DNA from: Pseudobdellovibrionaceae bacterium
GTDB lineage: Bacteria; Bdellovibrionota; Bdellovibrionia; Bdellovibrionales; Bdellovibrionaceae
Direction of reading: 5' to 3'
Length of the DNA: 64,000 bases
Assembly: GCA_016785955.1 (NCBI GenBank)
Contig: JAEUWH010000011.1
Span: 62,001 to 126,000 of the forward strand
In this document: in pieces, positions 9,277-18,226 of the stretch
Position numbering within the stretch: position 1 is the first letter of the stretch
Layout of the letters: each line of letters opens with the position of its first letter
Notes under the pieces: generated by a model
Database searches by the model: none
What the model saw: the letters and a program-made list of their open reading frames with translations, nothing else
Told to the model about the DNA's origin: nothing
Translations under genes and position numbers: made by a program

Positions 9277-9852
9277 CTAGCGAACGTATTTAAACCCAGT
9301 CATTGCACCATTGCCCAGCACGTATCCAAGCTGAATATTTAGATACCCCAAGGCTTCCAAATACCGAGCGTTCTGAAGTGGTCCTGCGTGGACGGCATCA
9401 AATCCCATCGAGCGCAAAATCTGTAGGACTTTATTGCGAGCCGCTTCATCATCGCTGGCCGCAAACGCGGTCAAGGTTTGACCGTTCAGCGTCCCACTAT
9501 CCATATGTTGTGCAAATACAGTGTTAAATGCTTTCACGACTTTTGCTTTGGGTATTTTCTTTTGTAGCTCTTCGGCCCCGCTGGTTGTATGACCAAGAGC
9601 CAGCTGCATGGTCTGCGTTAAGGCATTTGTGGCATCGATAACAATTTTGCCATTGATGGTGCTTCCAAGTTTTTTCACCACATCATCAATAGCCAAATAT
9701 GGAACAGCCAACACGATCACATCGGCACCATCTGCGATTTGCGAAACATTGTCTTCAGTGCTAACTCGAGACTCGAATCCCGCTTTTGTCAGTCCACGCT
9801 GAATCGCACTGCCTACATTGCCACTGCCAATAATTCCTATTTTTGTCGTCAT
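9277..9852 (-). CDS. NADPH-dependent F420 reductase-like Rossmann oxidoreductase
   Basis: 191 residues with an N-terminal Rossmann dinucleotide site (KIGIIGSGNVGSAI, residues 4-17) and the layout of the NADPH-dependent F420 reductase family: ADVIVLAVPY near 45-55, IVIDATNAL near 72-80 and KAFNTVFAQHM near 107. Family members without F420 are common in proteobacteria and probably reduce quinone-like or small carbonyl substrates; the true substrate cannot be read here. AAGGAGATATTT gives a strong ribosome site before the ATG. It is divergent from the LysR gene at 9968, a classic regulator-target pair, and is followed after about 95 bases by the dioxygenase, so both may share control. Confidence 0.85.
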   Translation of the reverse strand: MTTKIGIIGSGNVGSAIQRGLTKAGFESRVSTEDNVSQIADGADVIVLAVPYLAIDDVVKKLGSTINGKIVIDATNALTQTMQLALGHTTSGAEELQKKIPKAKVVKAFNTVFAQHMDSGTLNGQTLTAFAASDDEAARNKVLQILRSMGFDAVHAGPLQNARYLEALGYLNIQLGYVLGNGAMTGFKYVR

Positions 9853-9931
9853 AAATATCTCCTTATGATTGCTCTATATTTAGTATCGCCCATTTCTTAT
9901 TAGTTGATTAGATGCACTAAAGTGAATTTAC

Positions 9932-9949
9932 TGTTTCTATACAGAAACA
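9932..9949. promoter_or_regulatory. Palindromic operator candidate between LysR gene and its divergent target
   Basis: TGTTTCT-ATAC-AGAAACA is a perfect 7+7 inverted repeat in the 115-base divergent spacer, 18 bases before the LysR start. Size and place fit a LysR-type autoregulatory site. Function is inferred. Confidence 0.5.
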
Positions 9950-9967
9950 ATCTGATATCCTAGATGT

Positions 9968-10861
9968 ATGGAATTAGACTTGACTCGTATTTTTGTGAAG
10001 GTGGTTCAATTTAACAGTTTCTCGAAGGCAGCGGTGATGCTCAAGATGCCAAAATCGACGGTCAGTAAATCGATTTCTCGGTTGGAAAAAGAAACGGGAA
10101 CAAAACTTTTGGTGCGTTCCACACGAAGCTTGACCGTCACCGAAGCAGGTCGAACGTTTTATGAAGCTTGCCTTGGCCCGATTCACCTGATCGAGGATGC
10201 GCAAAAAGCGTTGTCTGGCCAGGACAATTTGCTTACGGGGCTTGTCCGTATTACGGCGCCGGAAGACCTGGGCACGTTTATCATCGCCCCTGCCATTGCA
10301 AAGCTGTCCGCGCAACATCCTATGCTACGTTTTGAGTTATTGTATACCGACAACCTCGTGGATCTGGTAAAGGACGGGTTTGATTTAGCCGTGCGTATCG
10401 GGCGCATGCGTGACAGCGGCCTGAAATTAAAACGCGCTGGTGAAGTCATTCTTGTACCCGTCGCTTCGCCTGCGTACCTAAAGCAAAAAGAAAAATTAAA
10501 GTCCCCACGAGATTTAGCACAGCACCAGTGCCTGACACTGAATCTGCGGCAAACTGTCGATCGCTGGACGCTACGTTCCGGCGACAAAGCTGTCCACGTC
10601 GGTATTCAATCAAAAATTCTGAGTAATCAAATGAGTAGCCTGCTGCGAATGGCCTTGGCCGATGCCGGAATTGCTTTGGTACCCACCTACATTTGTCAAT
10701 CCTACTTGGACAACGGAAAACTGGTTCGTGTTCTACCGGAATGGAGCAGTCCGGGGTGGCCGGTCTCGATGATTTCACCGCTGTCGCCGTCCTCTTCAGC
10801 CCGATTGAAAACGACGGTCGATCATATCGCCAACGAACTGAAACGAGCGGGCATTGTTTGA
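9968..10861 (+). CDS. LysR-family transcriptional regulator
   Basis: 297 residues. The N-terminal winged helix-turn-helix is clear (NSFSKAAVMLKMPKSTVSKS at about 17-36, then LEKETGTKLLVRSTRSLTVTEAG). An effector-binding domain follows from about 90, with the LVRITAPEDLG start typical of the CrgA/DUF24-like LysR branch. It probably senses a redox or aromatic signal and controls the divergent oxidoreductase and dioxygenase, judging only from gene order. The ribosome site is weak. A TATCCT at 9956-9961 could be a -10 box that would place the transcript start almost at the ATG. Confidence 0.9.
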   Translation: MELDLTRIFVKVVQFNSFSKAAVMLKMPKSTVSKSISRLEKETGTKLLVRSTRSLTVTEAGRTFYEACLGPIHLIEDAQKALSGQDNLLTGLVRITAPEDLGTFIIAPAIAKLSAQHPMLRFELLYTDNLVDLVKDGFDLAVRIGRMRDSGLKLKRAGEVILVPVASPAYLKQKEKLKSPRDLAQHQCLTLNLRQTVDRWTLRSGDKAVHVGIQSKILSNQMSSLLRMALADAGIALVPTYICQSYLDNGKLVRVLPEWSSPGWPVSMISPLSPSSSARLKTTVDHIANELKRAGIV

Positions 10862-10937
10862 ACCTGTTTGATGTTAATGACAACGAATAGAAGCTAAGTT
10901 TTCAAAACCAAATCACTTTGCCCTTTTGATTTAGAGT

Positions 10938-10966
10938 TTGTCCAGACGACTACAAAACTATATAGT
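10938..10966 (+). promoter_or_regulatory. Sigma70-like promoter for radD
   Basis: TTGTCC (10938-10943), a 17-base spacer and TATAGT (10961-10966). A start about seven bases downstream would fall at 10973, the GTG of radD. No Shine-Dalgarno sequence lies in between, so the mRNA may be leaderless. Confidence 0.5.
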
Positions 10967-10972
10967 GCCTGT

Positions 10973-12715
10973 GTGTACAAATTGCGAGACTATCAACAAC
11001 AAGCTGTTGCCAATGTGATCAAGTTCTTCCAAAAACGTCGTGAACCGGCCGTTATTGTTTTACCGACTGGTGCCGGGAAAAGCCTAGTGATCGCCGAGCT
11101 GGCTCGTATCGCTAACGGCCGTGTTCTAGTACTGGCACACGTCAAAGAATTAGTCGAACAGAACTACGAAAAATACAAAAGCTATGGTTTGCCGGCCGGT
11201 ATTTATTCAGCAAGCCTAGGGAAAAAAGAAGGAATCCAAAAGGTGATTTTCGGTGGTGTTCAATCCGTTGCCCGCGCTGCCGATGATTTTTTTAATAATT
11301 TTTCATTGTTGATCATTGACGAATGTCATCGCGTGGCTGAAGAAGGGGCGACCCAGTACCAAGAGGTCATCAAAAAACTGCAAGACCGAAATCCAAAATT
11401 ATTTATTCTGGGTTTGACCGCTACCCCATTTCGTATGGGCTTGGGATGGATCTACGAATACTCACAAACGGGAGAAATTAAAACGGAAAAGAAACGCTTC
11501 TTCAAACAATGCGTTTACGAACTTCCCTTGTCCTACATGATCAAAAATAAATTTCTGACCGTTCCAATAAAAGTCGACATTCCCGTGACATGCTACGATT
11601 TTTCCGCACTGACCGAAAAAGACGGCGCGTACACGATCTCTGAAGTGGAAGAAATTTTGAAAAGTCAAAAACGGCTGACCCCACTGATTATCAAAAATGT
11701 CATCGACATCACCGACCGCTATAATCGCCAAGGCGTCATGATTTTTAGCGCGACCGTGAAGCACGCTCAAGAGATTATGACCTACCTACCCAATGGGGAG
11801 GCACGACTGGTGGTGGGTGACACCGATATTAAGGAGCGAAACGAAATCGTAAATGACTTTAAAGAAAGAAAGTTTAAATACCTAGTGAATGTGTCCGTAC
11901 TCACAACCGGATTTGATGCGCCTCACGTGGATGTGATCGCTATTCTGCGACCGACGGAATCCAATAGCCTTTATCAGCAAATAATCGGCCGAGGACTGCG
12001 TCTGTCTTCCGAGAAAAAAGATTGTTACGTTTTGGATTACACGGGCATGGGTCACGATATTTTTGCACCCGAGATCACTGATAAACGTCCGAGAAAAGAC
12101 ACCGTCCCCGTGCGAGTTGAGTGCCCACAATGTAGTTTTGAAAATGACTTCTGGGGTTACGCCGATGATGAGGGAAACATCATCGAACACTTTGGACGAA
12201 AATGCCGAGGCGCCACTCAACACCCCCAGACCTTTGAAATTCAGCCGTGTGGATTTCGTTTTCGCTTCAAGCTGTGCCATGCATGTGGCAGTGAAAATGA
12301 CATCACCGCACGCGAATGCGAAAAGTGTAAAGCCGTCCTGATTGATGCGGACACCAAACTCAAACAAGCCAAATTGTCTAAAAATGCTCATGTACTGACT
12401 CCAGATCGAATCACATTTGAAGAACGTATAGATAAAAATTCGAATCCTTTTTTAGAGATTCGCTACTATGATTTCGACGGTCAATACATCAGTGAAGCAC
12501 ATTTTTTTAACCATCCATCCTCGATTAAAAAATTTAACATTAATTTTTTGCGTTCACATTTACGCCGCCCCGAACTTGCCGTCGACTTGCAAACGCCCAA
12601 AGATGTCATCAGGTTTAAACTGCTTTTTCGTCTGCCCGCTTTTGTAATTGCTCGCAAACAAGACAAATATTGGAAAATCACAGAAAAAGTATTTGCCGAA
12701 GAACTGGCACGATAA
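10973..12715 (+). CDS. radD: RadD (YejH)-like superfamily 2 DNA helicase
   Basis: 580 residues, the length of E. coli RadD (about 586). The SF2 motifs are in order: Q-type start LRDYQQQAV, Walker A LPTGAGKS (about 27-34), DEAH-like IIDECHR (about 113), LTATPFR (about 146), and the C-terminal helicase half with [10 protein letters not shown] and QIIGRGLR. Two zinc-type Cys clusters follow (CPQC...C and CHAC..C..C, about 385-455), as in RadD, then a C-terminal domain. RadD acts in double-strand break repair and interacts with SSB and RecA in E. coli. The start codon GTG is inferred from the protein alignment in memory and the promoter position. Confidence 0.9.
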   Translation: MYKLRDYQQQAVANVIKFFQKRREPAVIVLPTGAGKSLVIAELARIANGRVLVLAHVKELVEQNYEKYKSYGLPAGIYSASLGKKEGIQKVIFGGVQSVARAADDFFNNFSLLIIDECHRVAEEGATQYQEVIKKLQDRNPKLFILGLTATPFRMGLGWIYEYSQTGEIKTEKKRFFKQCVYELPLSYMIKNKFLTVPIKVDIPVTCYDFSALTEKDGAYTISEVEEILKSQKRLTPLIIKNVIDITDRYNRQGVMIFSATVKHAQEIMTYLPNGEARLVVGDTDIKERNEIVNDFKERKFKYLVNVSVLTTGFDAPHVDVIAILRPTESNSLYQQIIGRGLRLSSEKKDCYVLDYTGMGHDIFAPEITDKRPRKDTVPVRVECPQCSFENDFWGYADDEGNIIEHFGRKCRGATQHPQTFEIQPCGFRFRFKLCHACGSENDITARECEKCKAVLIDADTKLKQAKLSKNAHVLTPDRITFEERIDKNSNPFLEIRYYDFDGQYISEAHFFNHPSSIKKFNINFLRSHLRRPELAVDLQTPKDVIRFKLLFRLPAFVIARKQDKYWKITEKVFAEELAR

Positions 12716-12923
12716 TGTGATGGTACACATGTGATCGCCGCACGTACACACTGCATGTGCTTATTACCGGCGATCGCCGCATGCGATCATGCGCCCGTTG
12801 CCGACCTTTACCTTTCAAAGACCTTACGACATTTTCTATCGACTCAAGTTTAGAATTTCTAATATAAAAATGACAGTACCCCAAACCAGTGTCATGATGA
12901 TGTTCTCAGAGGAGAGCATCATC
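12716..12923. other. Spacer between radD and the lipoprotein methyltransferase
   Basis: About 208 bases with no gene. GATCGCCGCA occurs twice (12733-12742 and 12772-12781). The right end holds the leader hairpin of the next gene, listed separately. Confidence 0.5.
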
Positions 12924-12925
12924 AT
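12894..12925 (+). promoter_or_regulatory. Hairpin that buries the ribosome binding site of the next gene
   Basis: ATGATGATGTTCTC (12894-12907) pairs with GAGAGCATCATCAT (12912-12925) around AGAG: 14 pairs including one T-G wobble. The right arm contains most of the GGAGAG ribosome site (12911-12916) and the first two bases of the ATG at 12924. In RNA this would block initiation until opened by heat, a ligand, a protein or a trailing ribosome. The structure is seen directly; regulation is inferred. Confidence 0.7.
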
Positions 12926-13772
12926 GAAAATATTCCCCGTTATATTTGTATCCCTAGCTGCGGTTACACTTGTCGTCAGCTGCAGTTCATCGCCCGCAAA
13001 AATCGAAGCGCCCGCACCGACGCCTCTGCCAAACACATTGGAAGACGCGGTGAACAGCACGTTTCGCACGCCTAAAAATAAAGAACGTGATCAATATCGA
13101 CACCCCTTGGAAACGTTGAAGTTTTTCGGCATCCAACCTGAAATGACCGTAGTGGAAATTGCGCCCGGTGCCGGTTGGTACATGGAAATCTTGGCACCTT
13201 ACTTGACCGCCAAAGGTCAATACATCGCTGCCGGTTTTTCGCCGACAACAGAAGTGCCGTTTCAAAAAGACTTAAATGCCGGGATTTCGGCATGGCTGGC
13301 AAAGTATCCCGATGTCCTTGCAAAAACAAAACGTGTCACCTTTCAACCGCCAGCAGATATCGCTCCAGAAGGTACCGTGGATCTGGTTCTTACATTTCGC
13401 AATGTCCACAATTGGATGCCAAACGAAAAAGCGGCCTTCGCAACATTTTACAAGGCTCTTAAGCCGGGTGGGATTCTGGGCGTCGTCGAGCATCGGGCCA
13501 ATCCAAAGCTGAAACATGATCCAAAAGGTAAATCTGGGTATGTCACCGAAAAACACGTAATCAAAGTCGCACAAAGTGTGGGGTTCAAGTTACAAGAGAA
13601 ATCAGAAATCAATGCCAACCCCAAAGACACCAAAGATTATCCAGAAGGTGTTTGGACGCTGCCTCCTACCTATCGTCTAAAAGATCAAGATCGTGAAAAA
13701 TATGCAGCCATTGGAGAAAGCGATCGCATGACCTTGCGATTTGTGAAGCCCGCAAAGAAAACGAAAAAATAG
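12924..13772 (+). CDS. Lipoprotein with SAM-dependent methyltransferase fold
   Basis: 282 residues. The leader MKIFPVIFVSLAAVTLVVSC ends in a lipobox, so the protein should be exported and lipid-anchored. After a Pro-rich linker it has a class I methyltransferase core: motif I VVEIAPGAGWYMEIL (about 80-94), then LVLTFRNVHNW and LKPGGILGVVEHR. Such predicted extracytoplasmic methyltransferases are common in proteobacterial databases, but their substrate is unknown and SAM is not expected outside the cytoplasm, so the fold may serve another role. The ATG at 12924 is chosen for its signal peptide and GGAGAG site; a longer reading frame exists upstream but lacks both. A strong terminator follows at 13858. 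Confidence 0.85.
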   Translation: MKIFPVIFVSLAAVTLVVSCSSSPAKIEAPAPTPLPNTLEDAVNSTFRTPKNKERDQYRHPLETLKFFGIQPEMTVVEIAPGAGWYMEILAPYLTAKGQYIAAGFSPTTEVPFQKDLNAGISAWLAKYPDVLAKTKRVTFQPPADIAPEGTVDLVLTFRNVHNWMPNEKAAFATFYKALKPGGILGVVEHRANPKLKHDPKGKSGYVTEKHVIKVAQSVGFKLQEKSEINANPKDTKDYPEGVWTLPPTYRLKDQDREKYAAIGESDRMTLRFVKPAKKTKK

Positions 13773-13857
13773 CTCAACGGCATGTTTTTTTACAATCAGA
13801 TCTGTTACTGAGCTATTAGGACCGCAAACTGTGCGCTCGGGGTAACCTGAGCCGCAG

Positions 13858-13908
13858 AAAGAGGACATAAACAGATAGACAGCACGTTCCAAATGTCCTC
13901 TTTTTTTT
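13858..13908 (+). terminator. Rho-independent terminator
   Basis: AAAGAGGACAT (13858-13868) pairs with ATGTCCTCTTT (13893-13903), and the T run continues to 13908. The loop is 24 bases. It lies downstream of the methyltransferase lipoprotein gene. Confidence 0.75.
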
Positions 13909-13983
13909 CTATAACTTAGGATTCGGTTGACTCAAGTCATTGGGTTTAGATAGTCCGTTAGTGGTTAAACCAAGGAGCCTAAG

Positions 13984-14292
13984 ATGAAAAATTTCTTTTT
14001 AATTCTGACAACCATGCTGACGCTGAGTTTCGCCGCTCAAGCTCAATATTATTACCCTCGCCCCCCATTACCTCCACCCTACCCAGGGCCTTACGTACCA
14101 CCTGTGGTACCTTATTATCCTGTTCCGGTAGTTCCCGTTCCTCAGCCCTATGTATACACCTGTTATGCCCAAGGAACTTTCAATGGCCTGGTATTTTATG
14201 GAATTGGTTACGACACGTACACAGCGAATCAGCGCGCATTAATTGCATGCCAGCTTTCCGGCCAAGCCTGCATTCTGGCTGGTTGTCGCTAG
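13984..14292 (+). CDS. Small secreted Pro/Tyr-rich protein
   Basis: 102 residues. A signal peptide with cleavage after AAQA (about residue 20) is followed by a low-complexity Pro/Tyr/Val stretch (about 21-56, many PYP and VPV steps) and a compact C-terminal domain with four Cys residues (about 59-101: CYAQG, IACQL, CILAGC). The Cys residues probably form two disulfides in the periplasm or outside. Small secreted proteins with this C-terminal pattern are familiar from Bdellovibrio genomes, but I know no function. AGGAG stands before the ATG. It is alone between two terminators. Confidence 0.75.
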   Translation: MKNFFLILTTMLTLSFAAQAQYYYPRPPLPPPYPGPYVPPVVPYYPVPVVPVPQPYVYTCYAQGTFNGLVFYGIGYDTYTANQRALIACQLSGQACILAGCR

Positions 14293-14330
14293 CCGCTAGC
14301 ACCAGTATATCACCACTCAAGTTGTACTAT

Positions 14331-14405
14331 TGCCGGGTCACTTAAAAAACAACAATAGACACTGTTTTTTGTGACGGCATTTGGCCAAGTCTTTTAGACT
14401 TGGCC
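14331..14405 (+). terminator. Tandem hairpins ending in a terminator
   Basis: First, TGCC..GTCAC..AAAAAAC (14331-14350) pairs imperfectly with GTTTTTTGTGACGGCA (14364-14379). Second, GGCCAAGTC (14383-14391) pairs perfectly with GACTTGGCC (14397-14405) around TTTTA and is followed by TTTAAAAT. The second is a good terminator for the gene at 13984. Confidence 0.7.
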
Positions 14406-14535
14406 TTTAAAATCATTTCTACTTCACTAAATAAACAGCGCATACACACAAACATCGGTTCGCCATTCGAGCCATGCACTACCACTTGGTATTTGCTTTA
14501 GGTCCACTCAAAAGTGGGACAGTTCCTAGTAATTA

Positions 14536-14577
14536 AAATCCACCTAGTTAGATTGGTAAGAACAGTCGATAAGGACA
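14536..14577. repeat. Copy of the CCTAGATAGG / TAAGGAC intergenic repeat
   Basis: AAATCCACCTAGTTAGATTG and TGGTAAGAACAGTCGATAAG overlap here, followed by GACA. It aligns with the copies at 18733 and 33089, with a few changes, and lies 79 bases upstream of the HMA-domain gene. Confidence 0.55.
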
Positions 14578-14655
14578 AAATTTTGAAAAAGACGTGACTT
14601 GTTGATTGTGTCGACTATAAACTGAGCAGTGCAATAGACGCAAGAGGTACATAGT

Positions 14656-14961
14656 ATGAAATTTTTAATATTACTTTCATTTTTTGGTGTGACGGCATTG
14701 GCCGATACTTATGAATACACACTGACGGGCATGACGTGCAGTGGCTGTAAGAACATGGTTAAATCAGCCGTTTGCGCCGTACCCGGAATCAAGGACTGCC
14801 AAGTCGAAATTGGCTCAATGAAACTGACTTCTGAAGAGGGTAAAACACTAGATCAACACGCCATTACAGAGGCATTAGAAGCCCTTAATAAAAAAAATGA
14901 TTCTGAGTACAAGATTGCCAAAGCCACTGAATTAAAATCTAAAAAAGCTGATAAAAAATAA
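14656..14961 (+). CDS. Exported heavy-metal-associated (HMA) domain protein
   Basis: 101 residues: a signal peptide (MKFLILLSFFGVTALA), then one HMA domain with the metal motif GMTCSGC at about residues 25-31, and a Lys-rich tail. This is the layout of periplasmic MerP-like metallochaperones, which bind Cu(I) or Hg(II) through the two Cys residues. No metal ATPase or regulator is nearby, so the metal is unknown. AGAGGT provides the ribosome site. The stop shares one base with the start of orn, so the two genes are co-transcribed. Confidence 0.85.
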   Translation: MKFLILLSFFGVTALADTYEYTLTGMTCSGCKNMVKSAVCAVPGIKDCQVEIGSMKLTSEEGKTLDQHAITEALEALNKKNDSEYKIAKATELKSKKADKK

Positions 14962-15479
14962 TGTCAAATTTATTTTGGATTGATTTAGAAATGACTGGCC
15001 TTTCCGTTGACACCGAAGTGATTATCGAAACCGCGGCTATTGTCACTGATGCGCAATTTAAAGAATTAAGCACCTTCGAAGCCGTCGTTAAGCAGCCGCA
15101 AATTTATTTGGATCGCATGGATGACTGGAATAAAAAACATCACTCTGAATCTGGACTGGTAGCCAAAATCCCAAATGGAAGAGATCCACTGGATGTCCAA
15201 ACTGATTTATCTCAACTCGTCACAGAATTTTTTCCAAATAAAAAAGCTAAACCTATTTTAGCAGGAAATTCGATTGGTCAGGATCGACTTTTTATCAATA
15301 AATACTTTCCAGACTTCGCTCAGCAGCTGCATTACCGTATGCTGGACGTCACGTCTTGGAAAATCATTTTTAATTCCCGCAATATTGAGTTTAAGAAAAA
15401 AAACAAGCATCGTGCTCTTGATGATATTCGAGAAAGCATTGAGGAATTAAAGTTTTACATCAGTCATTTTAAAATCTAA
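14961..15479 (+). CDS. orn: Oligoribonuclease
   Basis: 172 residues, slightly shorter than E. coli Orn (181). The DEDDh exonuclease residues are visible: WIDLEMTGL (Asp8, Glu10), GNSIGQDRLF with the third acid, and HRALDDIRESI with His and Asp. The enzyme degrades 2-5-base RNA fragments, including pGpG from c-di-GMP breakdown, which fits a genome that also carries a c-di-GMP riboswitch in this window. It ends one base before the convergent lipoprotein gene, with no room for a normal terminator. Confidence 0.95.
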   Translation: MSNLFWIDLEMTGLSVDTEVIIETAAIVTDAQFKELSTFEAVVKQPQIYLDRMDDWNKKHHSESGLVAKIPNGRDPLDVQTDLSQLVTEFFPNKKAKPILAGNSIGQDRLFINKYFPDFAQQLHYRMLDVTSWKIIFNSRNIEFKKKNKHRALDDIRESIEELKFYISHFKI

Positions 15480-15480
15480 C

Positions 15481-17937
15481 TTAATATACGATGACAGGCA
15501 TGTAGTCATACATGAATGGATTAAATATTAATGTCCCTATATTAGGATTTAAAACTCCAAGATGTTGACCTCCGGTCATAACATCGAACACTCCTATTTT
15601 ATTCGCGCTGACAGCCCCAGCATTGAAATTTGCAAACACACCGCCGGCAACGACAGCCATACCTAGTACACTTAGTGTACGTACCTCGCCAGCAAAATTG
15701 GGGTTCATTGTCATTAGGCTGCCTCCGAATATGTCAAGAGCAGCAACCCTATTTCTTGTCGACCCCGCAACCGTCGTAAAACTTCCACCTATGATAAGGT
15801 TGGACCCACTTTGAACCATAGTGGCTACGGCACTATTAACATTCGGATTAAAACTTCCCATGACCGTGCCATCCATCACATTCAAGGCAGCTAATCTGTT
15901 TCGAGCCGTTCCCCCGACATATGTAAACCCACCGCCAATAAAAAGATTGTTGGTCATCGGATCCAGCAAAGATGTCATAATAACTGCATTCACCCCCGAA
16001 ACGGGATACCATGTTCTCAATGTCGAGTTAGAAATCTTTACAGAAGCAATATTCATTCGAGCCTCTCCAAGCACATTAGTAAAGAGACCTCCAATATATA
16101 AGGCATCATTGAAAAGATCAGCCGTGATCGTATTAACACTGGTACCGGTGATGGAAAAATTAGTAGCATCTAGAGTATTCGTCACAATATCAATTTTGGC
16201 CAATCTTGAATGAGAATTACCATTTATTGTTAAGAACGCACCTCCGACATACAAATAATTGCCAGCAAGTAAAAGTGACTGAACAGAGGCATCAACAGAA
16301 AAATTAAAGGCATCCACCATTGTACCATTTGATCTGAGCCTAATTAAATTACTGACGTTACTGCCATTGTACATACTAAAATTTCCACCCACGAAAATTC
16401 CGCCCGCACCATCTGAAATGATCGAATTTACCGTGCCCGCAATTCCCGACCCCATCTGAAAAGATGTATCGACGGATCCATCAATATTTAAACGAACAAT
16501 ACTGGATGCGGCCATACCACCATAGCTTGAAAAGCCACCACCTAAATAAAATTTGTTAATAGCGGGATCAAAAAAAATGGCATTGACGTATGCTCCAGAT
16601 ATACCGCCCACTGAATCAAGAGGTTTGGCAAAATTGAAACTCAAACTAGATTGAGAACTCGGCACGCTGGTTACCAAAGCACTGCATGAAATTTTAGTAT
16701 GCAAAAATGCACCACTAAAAAAATAAGGTTCATGACTGATTGCCGGAATCATCATTGCTGAATCTTCAAAAGCCAAAATCTGAGACGTTGTTGCGGATGC
16801 GCATGAATTAGCAACGACAATCGATGGGATATTATTAACAACTATTTTAGGTTTTAAAAATTCGATATGAGTGTGTGATGGCTGTGTAAAATCCACTTCG
16901 GTCGTATTTAAAACCGAAATCTCGCCTTGTAAATTGGTCGATGAAACACCAATCTCTGACAATGGCATGCGAACATAGTAAGACCCTGTCGCTGGCAGCT
17001 TGGATTGCCCAGGCGGTATTGAAAAGCTAGAAATTGGCGACGTGTGACTTTGACAATTTACGGAATTAGCAAAAAATTTCAAACGACCGCTAGCACTTAT
17101 ATTCAACTGCTCTTTTAAAATATATTCTGTGCAGGGACCACCGTTACAAGGACTAAAAACATTGAATGTGACAGGATAACACGATCCACGCACCATTCCA
17201 CGGGCCGAGCTAGGGTTCTCAGCTAAATTAAAAGAATGAAGACCTTCTAGTCGTAAATACGGTTTACTTGAACGACCAGGATTATCGTCTCCTGGATTAC
17301 TAGGGTCATTAGAGTCCGGATTTTTTGAACCGAAATCAGGCCCCGTGCAATCATTGAAATAAGCTTGTGGATCAATGCTGGCAACAACAGGAATCTCGAC
17401 CGTGACACTTGCATTAGGCAGCATTTCCGTAGGTTTTGACTCACCCAAAAAATAGGGCGGAGAAAAACCACTCAATAGAGCATCTGTGGCTGTTGTTGCA
17501 GTCAATGAAGGACAACTCTTTGCCTCTGCGGATTTCTTTAGGCCATACATACGGATATAACGGTCCGAGCCAGACGGAACATCCATCGTCAACGAACTTC
17601 CTTTATTGATGGTCCCCGCAAAAACACCAAATTGAAATCGTTGAGATTTATCAAGCGTTTTTCCGCACTGATTGGTGCGCATCGAGGCCTCAGGGCCGCC
17701 CACAAAGACTGCCAAACAATCAACATCGTCATATTTAGCCGGAATATTGTCATAGTTAAAATTAGGTTTCTGCGTCGTAATGGAATTCATTACTGGTGAA
17801 TTTACAGATTGATTTGCATCCCCCCCTGGAAATGTCAACGTCACCTTACTTGTCGGTTTGCCACCTTTTCGATTGCACGAACTAAAAAAAATCAGACTTA
17901 GACAAACAAGTAACGTACTCATAAATCTTAATTTCAT
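15481..17937 (-). CDS. Large delta-60-repeat lipoprotein
   Basis: 818 residues. The leader MKLRFMSTLLVCLSLIFFSSC carries a lipobox. The N-terminal half (about 30-420) is Cys- and Ser-rich with no motif I recognise. The C-terminal half (about 440-800) has about six or seven beta-propeller-like repeats of roughly 50 residues, with the marks YLGGGFS, IFVGGNFS, LYVGGAF, LYIGGLF, LFIGGGF and LIIGGSFT, each followed by an R.N..A.LN strand. This is the delta-60 repeat seen in surface proteins of delta-proteobacteria and Bdellovibrionota. A surface binding role is likely; the ligand is unknown. The start has a GAGGT site. Confidence 0.85.
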   Translation of the reverse strand: MKLRFMSTLLVCLSLIFFSSCNRKGGKPTSKVTLTFPGGDANQSVNSPVMNSITTQKPNFNYDNIPAKYDDVDCLAVFVGGPEASMRTNQCGKTLDKSQRFQFGVFAGTINKGSSLTMDVPSGSDRYIRMYGLKKSAEAKSCPSLTATTATDALLSGFSPPYFLGESKPTEMLPNASVTVEIPVVASIDPQAYFNDCTGPDFGSKNPDSNDPSNPGDDNPGRSSKPYLRLEGLHSFNLAENPSSARGMVRGSCYPVTFNVFSPCNGGPCTEYILKEQLNISASGRLKFFANSVNCQSHTSPISSFSIPPGQSKLPATGSYYVRMPLSEIGVSSTNLQGEISVLNTTEVDFTQPSHTHIEFLKPKIVVNNIPSIVVANSCASATTSQILAFEDSAMMIPAISHEPYFFSGAFLHTKISCSALVTSVPSSQSSLSFNFAKPLDSVGGISGAYVNAIFFDPAINKFYLGGGFSSYGGMAASSIVRLNIDGSVDTSFQMGSGIAGTVNSIISDGAGGIFVGGNFSMYNGSNVSNLIRLRSNGTMVDAFNFSVDASVQSLLLAGNYLYVGGAFLTINGNSHSRLAKIDIVTNTLDATNFSITGTSVNTITADLFNDALYIGGLFTNVLGEARMNIASVKISNSTLRTWYPVSGVNAVIMTSLLDPMTNNLFIGGGFTYVGGTARNRLAALNVMDGTVMGSFNPNVNSAVATMVQSGSNLIIGGSFTTVAGSTRNRVAALDIFGGSLMTMNPNFAGEVRTLSVLGMAVVAGGVFANFNAGAVSANKIGVFDVMTGGQHLGVLNPNIGTLIFNPFMYDYMPVIVY

Positions 17938-18226
17938 CTATTACCTCGACCCCTTATTTGTCGGTAGATTTCAGCAGGAACCTGAATTTTTTGCTCGTCT
18001 CAATTTGAGTTAATTTCTTCTAGATGTCTCGATTTTAACACTATGCAAGCCGTTTGAAATAAGTTCTAGGTTTTCTGCAAAGATCCCTTAACTTACCTGA
18101 TCGGTTCTTGGCGGTTTTTACCTAGCGATTTTTTTCAAAATTTTGTTTTAACTAATTCAATTTACTATTTTCACAAATGCGACTAGATCTTGGCCATCAA
18201 TGGCGAATTGCCCAAGGAGAGTTATT
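17938..18226. other. Intergenic region, 289 bases
   Basis: A+T-rich divergent spacer between the delta-60 lipoprotein and the Cys-repeat protein. It must carry promoters for both, but I see no convincing box pair. Confidence 0.4.

Larger units (their letters stand above)
14293..14655. other. 363-base intergenic region with hairpins and a repeat
   Basis: No gene seen. It holds a long imperfect hairpin (14331-14379), a terminator (14383-14405), a small imperfect hairpin of GTCCACT and AGTGGGAC near 14500-14520, and a copy of the intergenic repeat at 14536-14577. Confidence 0.6.

Noticed and set aside
11882-12391. 169-codon open frame antisense to radD
   Set aside because: It covers the helicase C-terminal half with its conserved motifs; no start signals or recognisable protein.
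12733-12781. GATCGCCGCA direct repeat pair
   Set aside because: Only two 10-base copies, GC-rich and near simple GATC contexts; too weak to claim function.
15481-17937. Delta-60 lipoprotein as a giant adhesin with RTX or Ig repeats
   Set aside because: The repeats carry the YLGGGF/ FVGGNF propeller marks, not calcium-binding nonapeptides or Ig strands.
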